DNA of 64,000 nt. Source: Lactarius indigo (Eukaryota > Basidiomycota > Agaricomycetes > Russulales > Russulaceae). The stretch's first letter is position 1. Every line of letters starts with the position of its first letter. The notes under the pieces are model-generated. The model worked only from the letters and a program-made list of their open reading frames with translations. It was not told the DNA's origin and searched no databases. The position numbers and the translations under genes are program-made. The DNA lies in assembly GCA_025766275.1 (NCBI GenBank), contig JAFKAC010000021.1, positions 372,001 through 436,000 on the forward strand, written 5' to 3'. Below are positions 26,077 through 37,345 of the stretch, piece after piece.

Positions 26077-29000
26077 TCAAGCATTAAGGTTGGTGAAGTC
26101 CACGTGCCGCCACGGCACGAGATGCATGTCTTCGTGGAGTTTGGGCTTCTTTTCTTCGGACCTGCTTCCCTCGTCGCCTGTTTTCCTCTTCGTTCCTCGA
26201 CTGGCGCGTTCGGCATCTTTTGCGCCATGCTCGAGCAACAGCCGTGCAATATCGAACCTCCTAAAGTAGGAGGCAGAATAGAATGGGGTGTATTGGTCCT
26301 TGTCCGGGGCGTTGACATCTGCACCGCGCTCTAACAATAGTCGGGCAATACTGACACCGTCTCCTTGAGAGGAATATTTGCCTTGTGACACGACGTGCAA
26401 CGGTGTCTCACCCTGTTCATCCGCCGCGTTCGGATTTGCACCGTGGTTGAGAAGCGCCCTTGCAATCTCGAGCCTCCCCTTGAAAACTGCTGAATGTAAC
26501 GGGACCCACTTGTTCTTCTTTTTTCCGTTCACGTCCACGCCACGCTCCAGCAGTAGCCGCGCAATACCGACATGTTCGGGGGAGTCATATTTGCCTTGTG
26601 ACACTAGGTGTAATGGGGTCTCACCCTGCTCGTTCTCCGCGTCCGCGTTTGCACCATGGTCGAGAAGTAGACTTGCGATCTTGAGCCTCCCCCCGAAAGC
26701 TGCTGAATGTAATGGGGTGGCCTTGTTCTTGCCCCGTGCATTGACATCCACGCCGTGCTCCAGCAATAATTGGGCAGTGTCGACACTACCTTCTTGGGAG
26801 TCATATTCGCCCCGTGAGACTAGGTTCAATGGGGTCTCGCCCTCATCATTCTCCGCGTCCGCATTTGCACCATAGTTGAGAAGCACCTGTACGATCTTGA
26901 ACTTTCCTTTGAAAGCTGCTGTGTGTAACGGGGTAGTCTTTTTCCTATTCCGTGCGTCGAGATCCGCGCCGTTCCCCAGCAGTAGCCGTGCAATGCCGAC
27001 ACCGTCTTTGTCGGAGCCGTATTCGCCTCGCGACACTAGGTGTAACGGTGTCTCTCCTTGGTCGTCCTCCGCGGTTGTGTTTGCATCGTAGTCAACAAGC
27101 ATACTTGCAACCTTGAGACTCCCGTTGAAAGCTGCTAAATGTAACGGGGTGGCCTTGTTCTTGTTCCGTGCGTTGACATTTACGCCGCAGTCCAGCAACA
27201 GCTTTGCAATGCCGACACCGTCTTCTTGGGCAGCGTATTCGCCTCGTGACACCAGATGCAACGGGGTCTCTCCCTGGTCGTTCTCTACGTCTGCATGTGC
27301 ACCATGGTCGAGAAGCAAACTTGCGATCTTGAACCTCCCCCTGAAAGCTGCTGAATGTAGCGAGGTGGTCTTGTTCTTGCTCCGTGCATTGACATCCACG
27401 CCGTGCTCAAGCAATAATTGGGCAGTACCGACGCCATCTTCTTGGGAGTCATATTCACCCCGTGAGACTAGGTTCAATGGGGTCTCGCCCTCATCATTCT
27501 CCGCGTCCACATTTGCACTATGGCTGAGAAGCGCCTTTACGATCTTGAACCTCCCCTTGAAAGCTGCTGAATGTAATGGGGTCCACTTGTTCTTATTCCA
27601 TGTGTCGATATCCCCGCCGTGCTCCAGCAATAGCCGTGTAAGGCCGACACCGTCTTCTTGGGATTTGTACTCACCCCTTGACACTAAGTTCAATGGGGTC
27701 TCGCCCTCATCGTTCTCCGCGTCTGCGTTTGCACCATGGTCCAGAAGCACTCTTGCGACCTTGTACCTCCCGCTGAAAGATGCCGAATGTAATGGGGTGT
27801 TCTTATTCTTATTCTGTGCTTCGACATCCTCACCGCGCCCTAGCAGTAGCCGTGCAATGCCGGCACCGTCTTCTTGGGGGTTGTATTCACCTCTTGACAC
27901 TAGGTTCAACGGGGTCTCGCCTTCGTCGTTCTCCGCGCCCGAGTTTGCGCCGTGATTGAGGAGCATCTGTAGCCCTGGGATATGATGGTGTTGTTTTATT
28001 TCGTTTAAAAGATGACAAGTACCTGTGCGATCTCAAGCCTCCCCTTGAAAGCCGCCGAATGTAATGGGGTCCACTTGTTCTTATTCCGTGCGTTCACACC
28101 GACGCCGTTCCCCAGCAGTAGTCGTGCAATGCCGACACCGTCTTCTTGGGAGTTGTATTCACCTCTTGACACTAGATTCAATGGGGTCTCTTCCTCGTCG
28201 TTCTCTGCGTCCGCGTTTGCGCCGTGGTTGAGGAGCATCTGTGGTTGTAGTGTGATGGTATTGTTTTTTGTTTTAAAAAAGACAAGTACCTGTGCGATCT
28301 CGAGCCTCCCCCTGAAAGCTGCCGAATGTAATGGAGTCCACTTGTTCTTATTCGGTGTGTCGACATCCACGCCGCGCTCCAGTAATAGTCGTGCAATTCC
28401 GACGCCATCTTCTTGGGAGTTGTATTCACCTCTTGACACTAGATTCAATGGGGTCTCGCCCTGATCGTTCTCCGCGTCCGCGTTTGCACCGTAGTTGAGG
28501 AGCATCTGTGGTTGTAGTGTGATGGTGTTGTATTTTTGTTAAAAAAGACAAGTACCTGTGCGATCTCGAGCCTCCCTTTAAAAGCTGCCGAATGTAATGG
28601 GGTCCACTTGTTCTTATTCGGTGTGTCGACATCCACGCCGCGCTCCAGTAATAGTCGTGCAATGCGGACGCCATCTTCTTGGGAGTTGTATTCACCTCTT
28701 GACACTAGATTCAATGGGGTCTCGCCCTCGTCGTTCTCCGCGTCCGCATCTGCATCGTGGTCGAGAAGCATCTATGGTCCGGGGATATAAACGGTTTGTT
28801 TAAAATGAATAAAGAGAAGTACCTGTGCAGTATTGAGCTGCCCCTTTGAAGTTGCCGAATGTAATGGGGTGTTATGACCCCCGTCCACGGCGTTAACATC
28901 GGCGCCGCGCGACAACAATAGCCGTGCAACACCGCTTTGGTCTCTTTGGGCGGGATGTAGGTCTCGTGATGCTAGGTGCAAGGGCGTTATACCCTGATCA

Positions 29001-32000
29001 GTCCTCGCGTTCACGTGTGCGCCGTGGTCGATGAGCACCTCTGCGATGTTGAGCCAACCCTTGGAGGCCGCATCATGCAATAGTGTCCACTTGTTTGCCC
29101 CTATGTTCACGTTCGCGCCATGCTTTAGCGATGACACTAAAGTATCGAGAATATGGCCTTCAAGTTCAGGTTTGTTGTCATATCTGCGGTCCGCGGAACC
29201 GTCGCCTCCAAGCAGTCGGTGCAACTTTGTATCGCTAGCGTATTTCTCCGTGGAACCACTGCTTCCAAACAGTTCGTGCAATGGGGTCTTTCCAGCGTAG
29301 TTCTCCGCGCTAGCATCTGCGCCAAACTCAAGAAGAGCTTTCGCGCGACTGGAGCCCCGCTCGCCCATCGCCATTGCCAGATGTAACGGGGTATTGTGGT
29401 CCTCGTCTCGTGTGTTCACATCCGCGCCATGTTCCAGTAATAACTGTGCAAGACCGAAAAAATTGTCGTTTTTAAACAGTATGTCGCTTTTAAACAGTAA
29501 TCCAACATTATCTTCAAACAATAATTGGAACGGGGTCTTGCGCCTGTTATCCCGAGAATTGACGTCTGCCTTGTGCTCAAGTAGCACTCGTGCTTCCTCA
29601 AGCTCTCCGTCACGTACTGCTAAATGCAGTGGAGTATGGAGATCATCCTCCTGCCGATAATTTACATCCGCCCCATGGCTGAGTAGGAACTGAACTACGC
29701 TGATGATCGTGGTTGTTATTCTGGGCATTCGTTTCCGGCCTCTCATTCCGGTATTGACATTCGCACCGCGCTTAAGCAGGATCTCCGCGACCCCGACGTG
29801 CCTTTCAACAAGTGCTGCAAGTAGGGGCGAATTGTACGTGCCACCAACAGCATTTAGGTGCTGCGGATATTTGATGGCGAGGTGTTCAACCAAGTTGGAG
29901 AATCCACAAAGCGAAGAATAGTATATGGGCGTGGGCAACTTTTGACGGGTCCGGGTCCGGGTCCAGGGCCGGATCCAGGTCCTGGTCTGGTCTATGTCGT
30001 ATATTCCAACCCATGCCGCGAAATGAGGTTTGTCGCAGTCAAAGAGAGCCTCCATCCCATCCTTCACACGTGAAGCGACGTCCTCGAATTGCGCATGTGT
30101 GATCCAGTGTTGAGCCGCATATTGCGCCAGAGGGGAGCTCTTGATGCTGAGTTCATCGGTGTGATCATTCAAATGAAGAAGAACTCCGAGACAGGCTTGA
30201 GCGAGGATCGTGTGCGCAGGTCCGGGATTGATCTGATACTGAGAAAAGTTTCCGAGTGAGGATGTGAGGCGATCCGACATCAAGAACTCCTTCACGGAGA
30301 AGTGCGAAAACTGGACGACCTGAGAACCGTTGTCGTCGACAATGGAGATCAAACTTGAGCATGTGGAGAGCACGGCTTGTTCTTGGTCATTTGACCGCCA
30401 ACCCGCACGGTATCTCGGAATCGCTCCTTGAGCTATATCGAACTCGAAGGCAAGCAGTTCGGCAAGCTCTTCAACACGAAGCGGACGGATAGCCACAGTG
30501 AGGCATTGCAGCAAACGATGGGCGTGCGCTTGGTTAGGCTGGGGGATTTGCTTGAGTACGTGCGCATACGTCTCGTCCAACGATTCGGGCAACTGGTGAA
30601 GGGTCTGCCGAATACTCGCTGGGAGACAGTGCCGCAACACCTCCAGCTGACAAAAAACCCATCTGAACCTGTATGATAAAATTAGGGGAGTTTTCTCAGA
30701 GAAAGGTGAGATGCCCTTACATTCCCTCTGCTTTGTTAGATAGCCCCTCGACAACCAGCTTCTTTTCTTCATCCCGCCACTTCCGCATCTTCCCGTCTGA
30801 GTTTACGACGGTGTTCACGTAGTCAGAAATATCCTGCTTTTGCCCACTTTCGGCATGGAGTGAAACAGTACTATAGGCAAGTGGCTCGAGAACAATTTTG
30901 ATGTCGACCTCCGGCCGGCTAGTGACACATATATGCAAGTTTGGAATGCGCAGATCCACAAGGCCCTTTAGAAGGCCAAGGAGTACCGCTCTCGGGGTCG
31001 GTATCCCAGAGATATCGGGGCATTCGTCGAGTGCGTCAATGATGAGGTAAACTGGCCGTTGAGTTGCGACAAATAGCATGTCGTGAAGACACTTCGTCAA
31101 GTTGCCAATGCTGGGTTGTTGCGTACCCTTCCCGTGTTTAGAATAAATATCGAAAATTATCTTGCGACAAGGGTCCGAGTGGGCAGAAAGTTGAATAAGA
31201 AGGGAGGTGAGAAAGTTGCGAGGGTCTTGCTTTTTCTCCTTGTCTCGAAAGTCGAAGAAGAAATACGCTATGCAGGCATCTCCAGCATCGCGCAATGATA
31301 TGACGTGTTTGATAATAGCAGAGCTTTAGTCAATGTGAGTCCCGCACCTGGGGACGATAGTAGGGAAATGACGAACGAAAGAATGCTCTTCCCTGAGCCC
31401 GCTGCGGAAACAGGGAGACCATTAAGAGTTGGGTAGTGAAAGATAAGATGATGGACGCACGTTTTCCGTGTACCCAGAGAAGAGTACCAACTAACTCCCA
31501 CTCCTTGAATATGCTACCTTGAAAGAACCACGCGGCAGTTCCCTCTTGATGAGACTCGCAGGCGGTGTTGTAATTTACGGACGGGTCCGGCGGGGAAAAC
31601 CATCTTCGAACGTCCTGTTCTATCTGGTTCCCTGCACCGAGGTTTCAGTCTCCACAGCGGAGGCAATCGAGGTCGTAGATCACGAACACTTTATTTCACG
31701 CAGAGCCTCCTCGACTTTCTTGGCATCTGTAGAATAAAACTCAGCGAGGAGTGGGTGCTGTGTAATGGGCCCCGCACCGTCTTTGAGTAATTTGATACCC
31801 TGCAGAACCTGAGCTATCGCCATCCGAACCTCCTCCTGCGTTAGGCTATCCAACTTCTTTAAGGCGTCCTCGATATCCGTCCTTCCTAGTAGCTTCTTGA
31901 GATATGTCTCTGTTCAAATGCGGAGCGGTCAAATGCTAATTATGAATATCTCGCAGAAATAACCTACTCGTTTTACTTTGTTGCATTTCCTTGGTCGCGA

Positions 32001-32617
32001 TAGAGAGTATAACGATCACCTCGGCCATGATTTTCACAAGTATCTCCAACATATCTTCGGTCGGTGAAATCCGAGTATGAACGCCGAGACGCTTGAGGAA
32101 AAATTGAATGCGCTCAAAGAGGTCGACGAGCGCATCGTGGCTCGCCCGGACGTCCTTTGCTGCCTATTAAAACATCAGGATTGAAAGGGTCGACAAACAA
32201 AAAGGAAGACAGATGAACGAACGGCGAGGAGGATACCAATTCCTGTGAAGACTGCTTTCGCAGAAGGAACCGCCTGTACACCGTGACAATGTCGTTACAG
32301 TAAATTACTTTGCCGATACGTACCACGCCAACGCCGTCGCCGAGAGCTGCAGAAATCGTATAGAGGACATGTACCGATGAACGGATCCATTTCATTAACT
32401 TGCTACCGCCATTCTTGAACTTATTAAACGCCTCGGCTTGACCTTTAATTATGTCCATGACGGCCTCGACAGAGTCACAGTTTTGCAATTCCTTAGCGAG
32501 CCAATTGTCTAAAAGGTTTTTCCCAGTCTCTTCCTTGAACTCGTTCAAGGCGGCACTAATGACGGATTCGAATTGCGAAGAAGACGCAGGTGTTTGGGAA
32601 GATGAAGACCGTGACAT
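26077..32617 (-). CDS. NLR C: Goodbye-NACHT-ankyrin STAND protein, intact, recently expanded repeats
   Basis: This is the largest of the three NLR genes, coding for about 1,950 residues. The ATG at 32617 opens a Goodbye domain (MSRSSSSQTPASSSQFES start). NACHT motifs: Walker A GKPGSGKSIL formed by splicing near 31395, Walker B VYLIIDALDE near 31035 and CVTSRPE near 30920. A winged-helix/VKEFL region lies at about 30280-30660, then ankyrin repeats run from about 29900 to 26250. Introns at 28772-28822, 28506-28555, 28239-28289 and 27967-28022 all lie between phase-0 exons; the three exons between them are each exactly 216 bp (72 codons). The C-terminus is basic (TKRK, then EKKPKLHED), a candidate bipartite nuclear signal shared with NLR B. 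No frameshift is seen. It presumably acts as a cytoplasmic or nuclear sensor, with the ankyrin array as ligand-binding surface (inference from the family). Confidence 0.9.
27967..28822 (-). repeat. Tandem exon-intron units encoding paired ankyrin repeats
   Basis: Intron left edges lie at 27967, 28239, 28506 and 28772, giving periods of 272, 267 and 266 bp. Each unit is one 216-bp exon (two ankyrin repeats) plus one 50-56 bp intron. Introns and exons are both very similar between units, so whole units were duplicated. All three exons start and end in phase 0. Confidence 0.85.
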
Positions 32618-33207
32618 GGCGTTAGCGACGGGGGGGTTGTTAGTGAGGGCAGCAGACTAGCAAGAGCGAGTAAAGAGCGAAACACGAACACCGCATGTTC
32701 TTTGGCGCTGGAAGCACTCGCACCGCCTGGTTTGCCTCGTGTATGGACAATAGTCGCCGGGGGCGGTGGTCCAGGTCGGGTGGCGCTTTCGAGTTACCTG
32801 GAAGCCGCAGCACTGGTCAGCCAATTCCAACCCACCTCTAGGCTAGCACCGCTACACTGCATTCGGTGACGCATCGTATGAAACCGTCAATTGACAACAA
32901 TATTTCGGAGATGGACTACAAGGCCGAAATACCGCAGAGCGTCCATTCCCCAGAGTGGCTACTAGGCTACGTCCTAGAAAAAAACAGTAATAGGAAACGA
33001 CGTGGCATTCATTAAATGGTACACTAGTACAAGTATTTAAAAAGGATTGCGTTGTTGACAATATTTATGAAAACGTCAAAGGGGAATTCGTACATGAGAG
33101 CGTCAGGAAAGAACAGCGTTGCGACAAGGACATCAAAGCGAATGATCCGATGGGTTACAGAGACTGCGTCATCTCTAACTATGCGCGCGAGAAAACCCGC
33201 GTCCAGT
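32618..33207. repeat. NLR-Lon spacer, array copy
   Basis: This is the spacer between NLR C and Lon copy 4, matching 9740-10157 and 20640-21026. It contains the presumed NLR C promoter and the Lon 3' flank. No gene is seen. Confidence 0.6.
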
Positions 33208-36200
33208 CTATAGCCTGCTCTCAACAACCGGAGTGAGCGTGCGCCACGGCAGCGCCCCCTCGCCAAATGCCGCATCGAGCACCTCGCGCACCGTCCGCGC
33301 AAACACGAATTGCATTCGCGCCCGCACCTCCTTCGGCACGTCGTGTTCCACATCTTTACGATTTGCCCAAGGTACGATCACCTTGTTCGCACCTGCTCGA
33401 TGCGCGCCCAATACTTTCTCTTTGACCCCACCGACAGGTGAAACGCGTCCGCGGAGCGTGATCTAGACCAAAAGACTAAGTTGGAACATGTCCTGTGGAG
33501 GGTCCCAGAAACACGCACCTCGCCAGTCATTGCCGTAGTTGGTGGGACGCACTTGCCCGTCAAGAGCGATACCATCGCGCATACCTGCCCAATCTCTCCT
33601 TGAGCAACTGAAATCAGAGGCGAAGACATCTGTATGCGCACCATGGCGACACCCGCACTCGGACCGTCCTTCTTCTGCGCACCCGCAGGGAGGTGCAGAT
33701 GCACGTCTATCATGGCGTCCGGTATCCGCAGTGGGTCCTGCGCCCGCTTACTCGTGATCCCTAGATCATACGAGTGCGTCTTGACCCAACTAAGCGCAAG
33801 TTCCGCGCTCTCCTTAATCACCTGAAAACCCGACCGTTTCAGAAAAGCTACCTGAAAACAAGAACATCCAACGTTGAGACATACATCACCAAGTGAACCG
33901 GTGAGCTTGAGATGCCCACTACCCGGAGTTGCGATACTCTCGACGGGCATGATCTCACCCTCGCCCATCCCAGTCACGACAAGTCCCCAAACGACTCCTC
34001 GCCGCGCCTCGCGTTCACGGTCCTCGCCGTCATAACGCGACAGTCCAAGAATTTTCTCCAGCTCGTCCTGCTTCGACGACGGGGTTGTAGCCCCCCTTAT
34101 CGCCGTCCTTGCTACGCTTGACTAGGGCATCTGAGGCTTCTGACGCTGGCAGCAAGGGAGCAGGCAATGAAGAAGGCGCCAAGCCCTGCGCATCGACGTG
34201 CGCTGCCCACTCAACCGCCTTGAATCGCACGATTCCGCCAATCGAACGCTCCAGTGAACGCACTCCAGCCTCGCGCGTGTAATGCGTGACCGTTTTGAGC
34301 AGCGCAGGGTTCCGTCAGTTGAACATGGGGTTCTGAAAGCCCGTTCTGCGCGAGTTGCTTTGGGAGAAGGAACCGCCGCGCAATGTGCAACTTCTCGTCG
34401 TGCGTGTACCCAGACAATTGGATTACCTCACACCGATCGAGGAGAGGCGGTGAGATGGTGTCAAGCGAAGTTGGCGGTGCATATGAACAAGATCTGTGAC
34501 AAATCAATCGGGACGTTGAGGTAGTGGTCCTAGAACCGGAAATCTGTGTCAGAAAAAGAGGTTTCAGGCCGGGTGTTTGAAGAAGCACATACATTGAAGG
34601 CCACATTTTGTTCCGGGTCGAGGACCTCGAGTAACGCCGCGGACGGGTCACCGTGGTAATTCGACTGACCGACCTTATCGATCTCGTCTCTGCCGTCATC
34701 ACTGTCGTTAAATCTGCGAACTCCGCGAACTGGGGTAAAAGCTCACAATAATAGAACCGGATCCATACGACCGGCCTTCCGCAAGGCCTGGGCAAGTAAA
34801 CCTGGCCCGCTGGCAACGTATGTCCGACGGTGACCCCGTATCTCAGCCTCATCACGTACACCACCGAGAGCGATGCGCTGGAACGGCCGACCGAGAGCGC
34901 GAGCGATCGATTGACCTAGAGAAGTCTTTCCTGTACCCGGCGGCCCGATGAAGCTAAACACATGCTCGATGACGTCGTCCGATGATAGGTAATGGATGAA
35001 CTCACAGCAGAATGGGGGCTTTGATACCTTTGGCCTTTGACAGGCTTTGCGGGGGTGGTACCGGCACGGGTACTTGTGGTAAGGCCGGAATTTCACCTGC
35101 TTTGATCAAGGCCCTGCACGCATTCTCCTTCTGGCTATCGGCTTCGTTAGCACCCGCGGCTGGATCTTCGATGACCTTCTTGAGCGTGACCTCCTGTGCC
35201 TTTGCCTGCTCCGTCTCTGCCTCTTGCGCAATCAAAGCGCGCAACGGACGACGGCGAGGTACTCCATCAATCGACGCTTGACCTTTTCGAGGCCATAATG
35301 GTCGGCGTCGAGCTGTGATTTGGAAGTTGGTGAGGAAATCCGATCGTGTGAGAGGTTTCTGAGGCGGTCACAGGGGGAGTCCAGGGTAAAGAAGTGAGCC
35401 ATTCGAGCTGCGGTGACAGGTCAGGGCAATGAAACTACGGAAAGATGGGCCTACGCACGTATGTCCTTACGACGCCGTGCTCTGCATTCTGAGGAGGGAT
35501 CCGCTTCAGGCGCCGCGCCTCAGCCGTAGCCGCCCGCCGCACTTCACTACCCACAGGGAGAGTGTCGACGCGACGAATGAGTAAGTCCAGCTCGTCCTCG
35601 TCCTCCACTCCATTTCCCGTGCCGTGTAGGTCGGTATTTCCTGGCTCTAGACGTTGTAGCTCAGCACTGATGGCGGCAAGTTGTTGACGCAAGAAGAGCG
35701 CCTTCTGTTGTTTGGAGAGTGACTCATCGACGGCGGTAGCGATCTTGGAGCTGACTTCGACGATTGAGAGTTGCTTCGCAAGAACATTTGTGACATGTTG
35801 GAGACGCAATGATGGTGATTCGGTGGAAAGGAGTACTACGGAGGGCTGTCAGCCATTTCCCACGGAGTTGGCAGCGGAAGAGAGGAGGCTGGTGCGTCAC
35901 GGGATAAAGGTGGATGCCAACTGTGCGTCCGCGGAGGGGGAAAACCCCGCTCGAGCGTGCATGCGGACTCCAAAAATACAATATGATGCCGCAACAACAT
36001 CAGGGAAGATCGGAACACAGCATCGGACTCACCAAGTTTATCAGCGTGTTCAGCGCCGACCGCGGAGACGATAGCATCAGCGAGAGCAGCAGCCTTGTGT
36101 GGTTCGCTCTCCTCGACGAGATGGGCGATACGGGACCAGCTCTCGCGCTTGCGGGCGGACTGCGAAGTGTCCTGCGAGAAGCGCTCTAGGAGGCGGATGG

Positions 36201-36614
36201 CGGCGGCCTTGAAGTCTTGGACGACGTCTGTGGCCGGGGGCGAGTCGGCATCTGGTGGAGGGTGGGAGACATCGAGGACGGGGTAGGGGTAAGGGGTCGT
36301 TGACGACTTGTGGGGGATCGGTAAGGCGGACGCGAGCGATGCCGGTGAGAGTGAGGAGGTGGGGTTCCTCAGAGTTGGCTCGAGGACGGACGAAACGGGT
36401 GATGCGGGCGGTGACGGCCCACTTATGGACAGGAGGTAGTCCCTTCGTTCTGGACGATGGGTACGGCGGCGAGGATGGGGTTGCTGGGAGACGATTCGAT
36501 GAGACGAAGGAGGGCGTCTGCGAGGTTTGCAGGTATAGGAAAGGTGGCGCGTGCACCTGGAAGGAGAACTAGAGGGAAAGGTAAGATGATGAGTGGCAGA
36601 GTGGGTTGTTCCAT
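33208..36614 (-). CDS. Lon protease, peroxisomal type (LONP2 family), copy 4, motifs complete but frameshifted
   Basis: Lon family AAA+ serine protease degrading damaged matrix proteins; the C-terminal SRL is a PTS1, so the peroxisome is the expected site. The ATG at 36614 starts the N-domain ([13 protein letters not shown]). The coiled coil ([19 protein letters not shown]) lies near 35750. The P-loop [12 protein letters not shown] lies near 34940, interrupted by an intron just upstream. Walker B LLLDEIDKVG is formed by splicing near 34690-34750. The catalytic box [11 protein letters not shown] is near 33660 and the lysine box [11 protein letters not shown] near 33415. At least five single-base insertions break the frame (about 36432, 36277, 34468, 34310 and 34075), all relative to copy 3 or family expectation. 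If those are assembly errors this is the one functional Lon gene here; if real, it is a pseudogene. It abuts the conserved KAP95 block, so it is probably the ancestral copy. Confidence 0.75.
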
Positions 36615-37345
36615 GTATGCTGTCGTGAGAGATTCAGAGCTCGGAGGATTCAGGTATTAAAGGAGCACAAAGTCCAGATAATCACATGACCCGAGTCGAA
36701 ACGAAACACAGCACCGTGACAGTGGCAGTTCGTTTCATCAAAACAATCTTCGCACCCGTTCGGCTTTTGTTATATCCACGGCGTTCCAAGGTAAAGTAGC
36801 ATGTGCAACTGTGCCGGTGACACGTCTCTCACTTTGCAAGAAAAGAAAGTGTGTATGGAGTCTGGAGCACAGTCTGCTCAAGGTAATGATATCGATCGAT
36901 ACAGGTGGGGTAGAGAAAGAGAGAAAAGAGCACAGAAACCAAAAAGAAGAGGGAAACAAGTGGAAAAAAAAATGGAATATTCAGAGTGGGAAGAGAGAAA
37001 GACCGTGGCTAGTATACCTTGTAATCTGAGTCTGGGGAATTTGGTCTACGTAACGTACTACTACGACTATAACAAACACTGACTGACTTTGAGCTTGAGT
37101 AACTATGACGTTTGCAGAGATCGCGATGCTATTGAATTGTGCCTCCTTCAGATGGCGAGTGATTGTGATGATACGCTTGCATAAAAAGTAGAGAAAAAGA
37201 AAAAGAAAAAGAATTGACAAGTGACGGAAGGAACGGCAAGTCAGGGTGACGGTGGGAACATCGTCAGCTAAAAGAAAAGTGTAGAAAAACAGAAACAAAA
37301 AGAGGAAACACGTTGGGAGCGGAGATTAGCAAACCGCTGCTCCAC
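36615..37345. other. Intergenic between Lon copy 4 and KAP95
   Basis: This should hold the Lon promoter and the KAP95 3' flank. It has a purine-rich stretch (about 36910-37010) and an A-rich region around 37180-37310. No gene or recognised repeat is seen, and the plus-strand element found beside Lon copies 2 and 3 is absent. Confidence 0.5.

Noticed and set aside
27113..27955. Long plus-strand open frame (280 codons) and similar ones at 5104-5835, 16251-16487 and 26378-26875
   Set aside because: They are antisense to the ankyrin repeats of the NLR genes; the repeated codon pattern keeps the opposite strand open. The translations are Ser/Arg-rich with no domain.
28239..28289. In-frame reading through the ankyrin introns (51-bp introns without stops extend the open frame)
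   Set aside because: The inserted residues do not fit the ankyrin pattern, while GT-AG splicing restores it exactly and the same introns with other lengths (50, 52, 54 or 56 bp) break the frame.
35700..36614. Mitochondrial Lon (PIM1) as identity of the Lon copies
   Set aside because: There is no mitochondrial presequence before the N-domain, and the C-terminus is SRL, as in peroxisomal LONP2.
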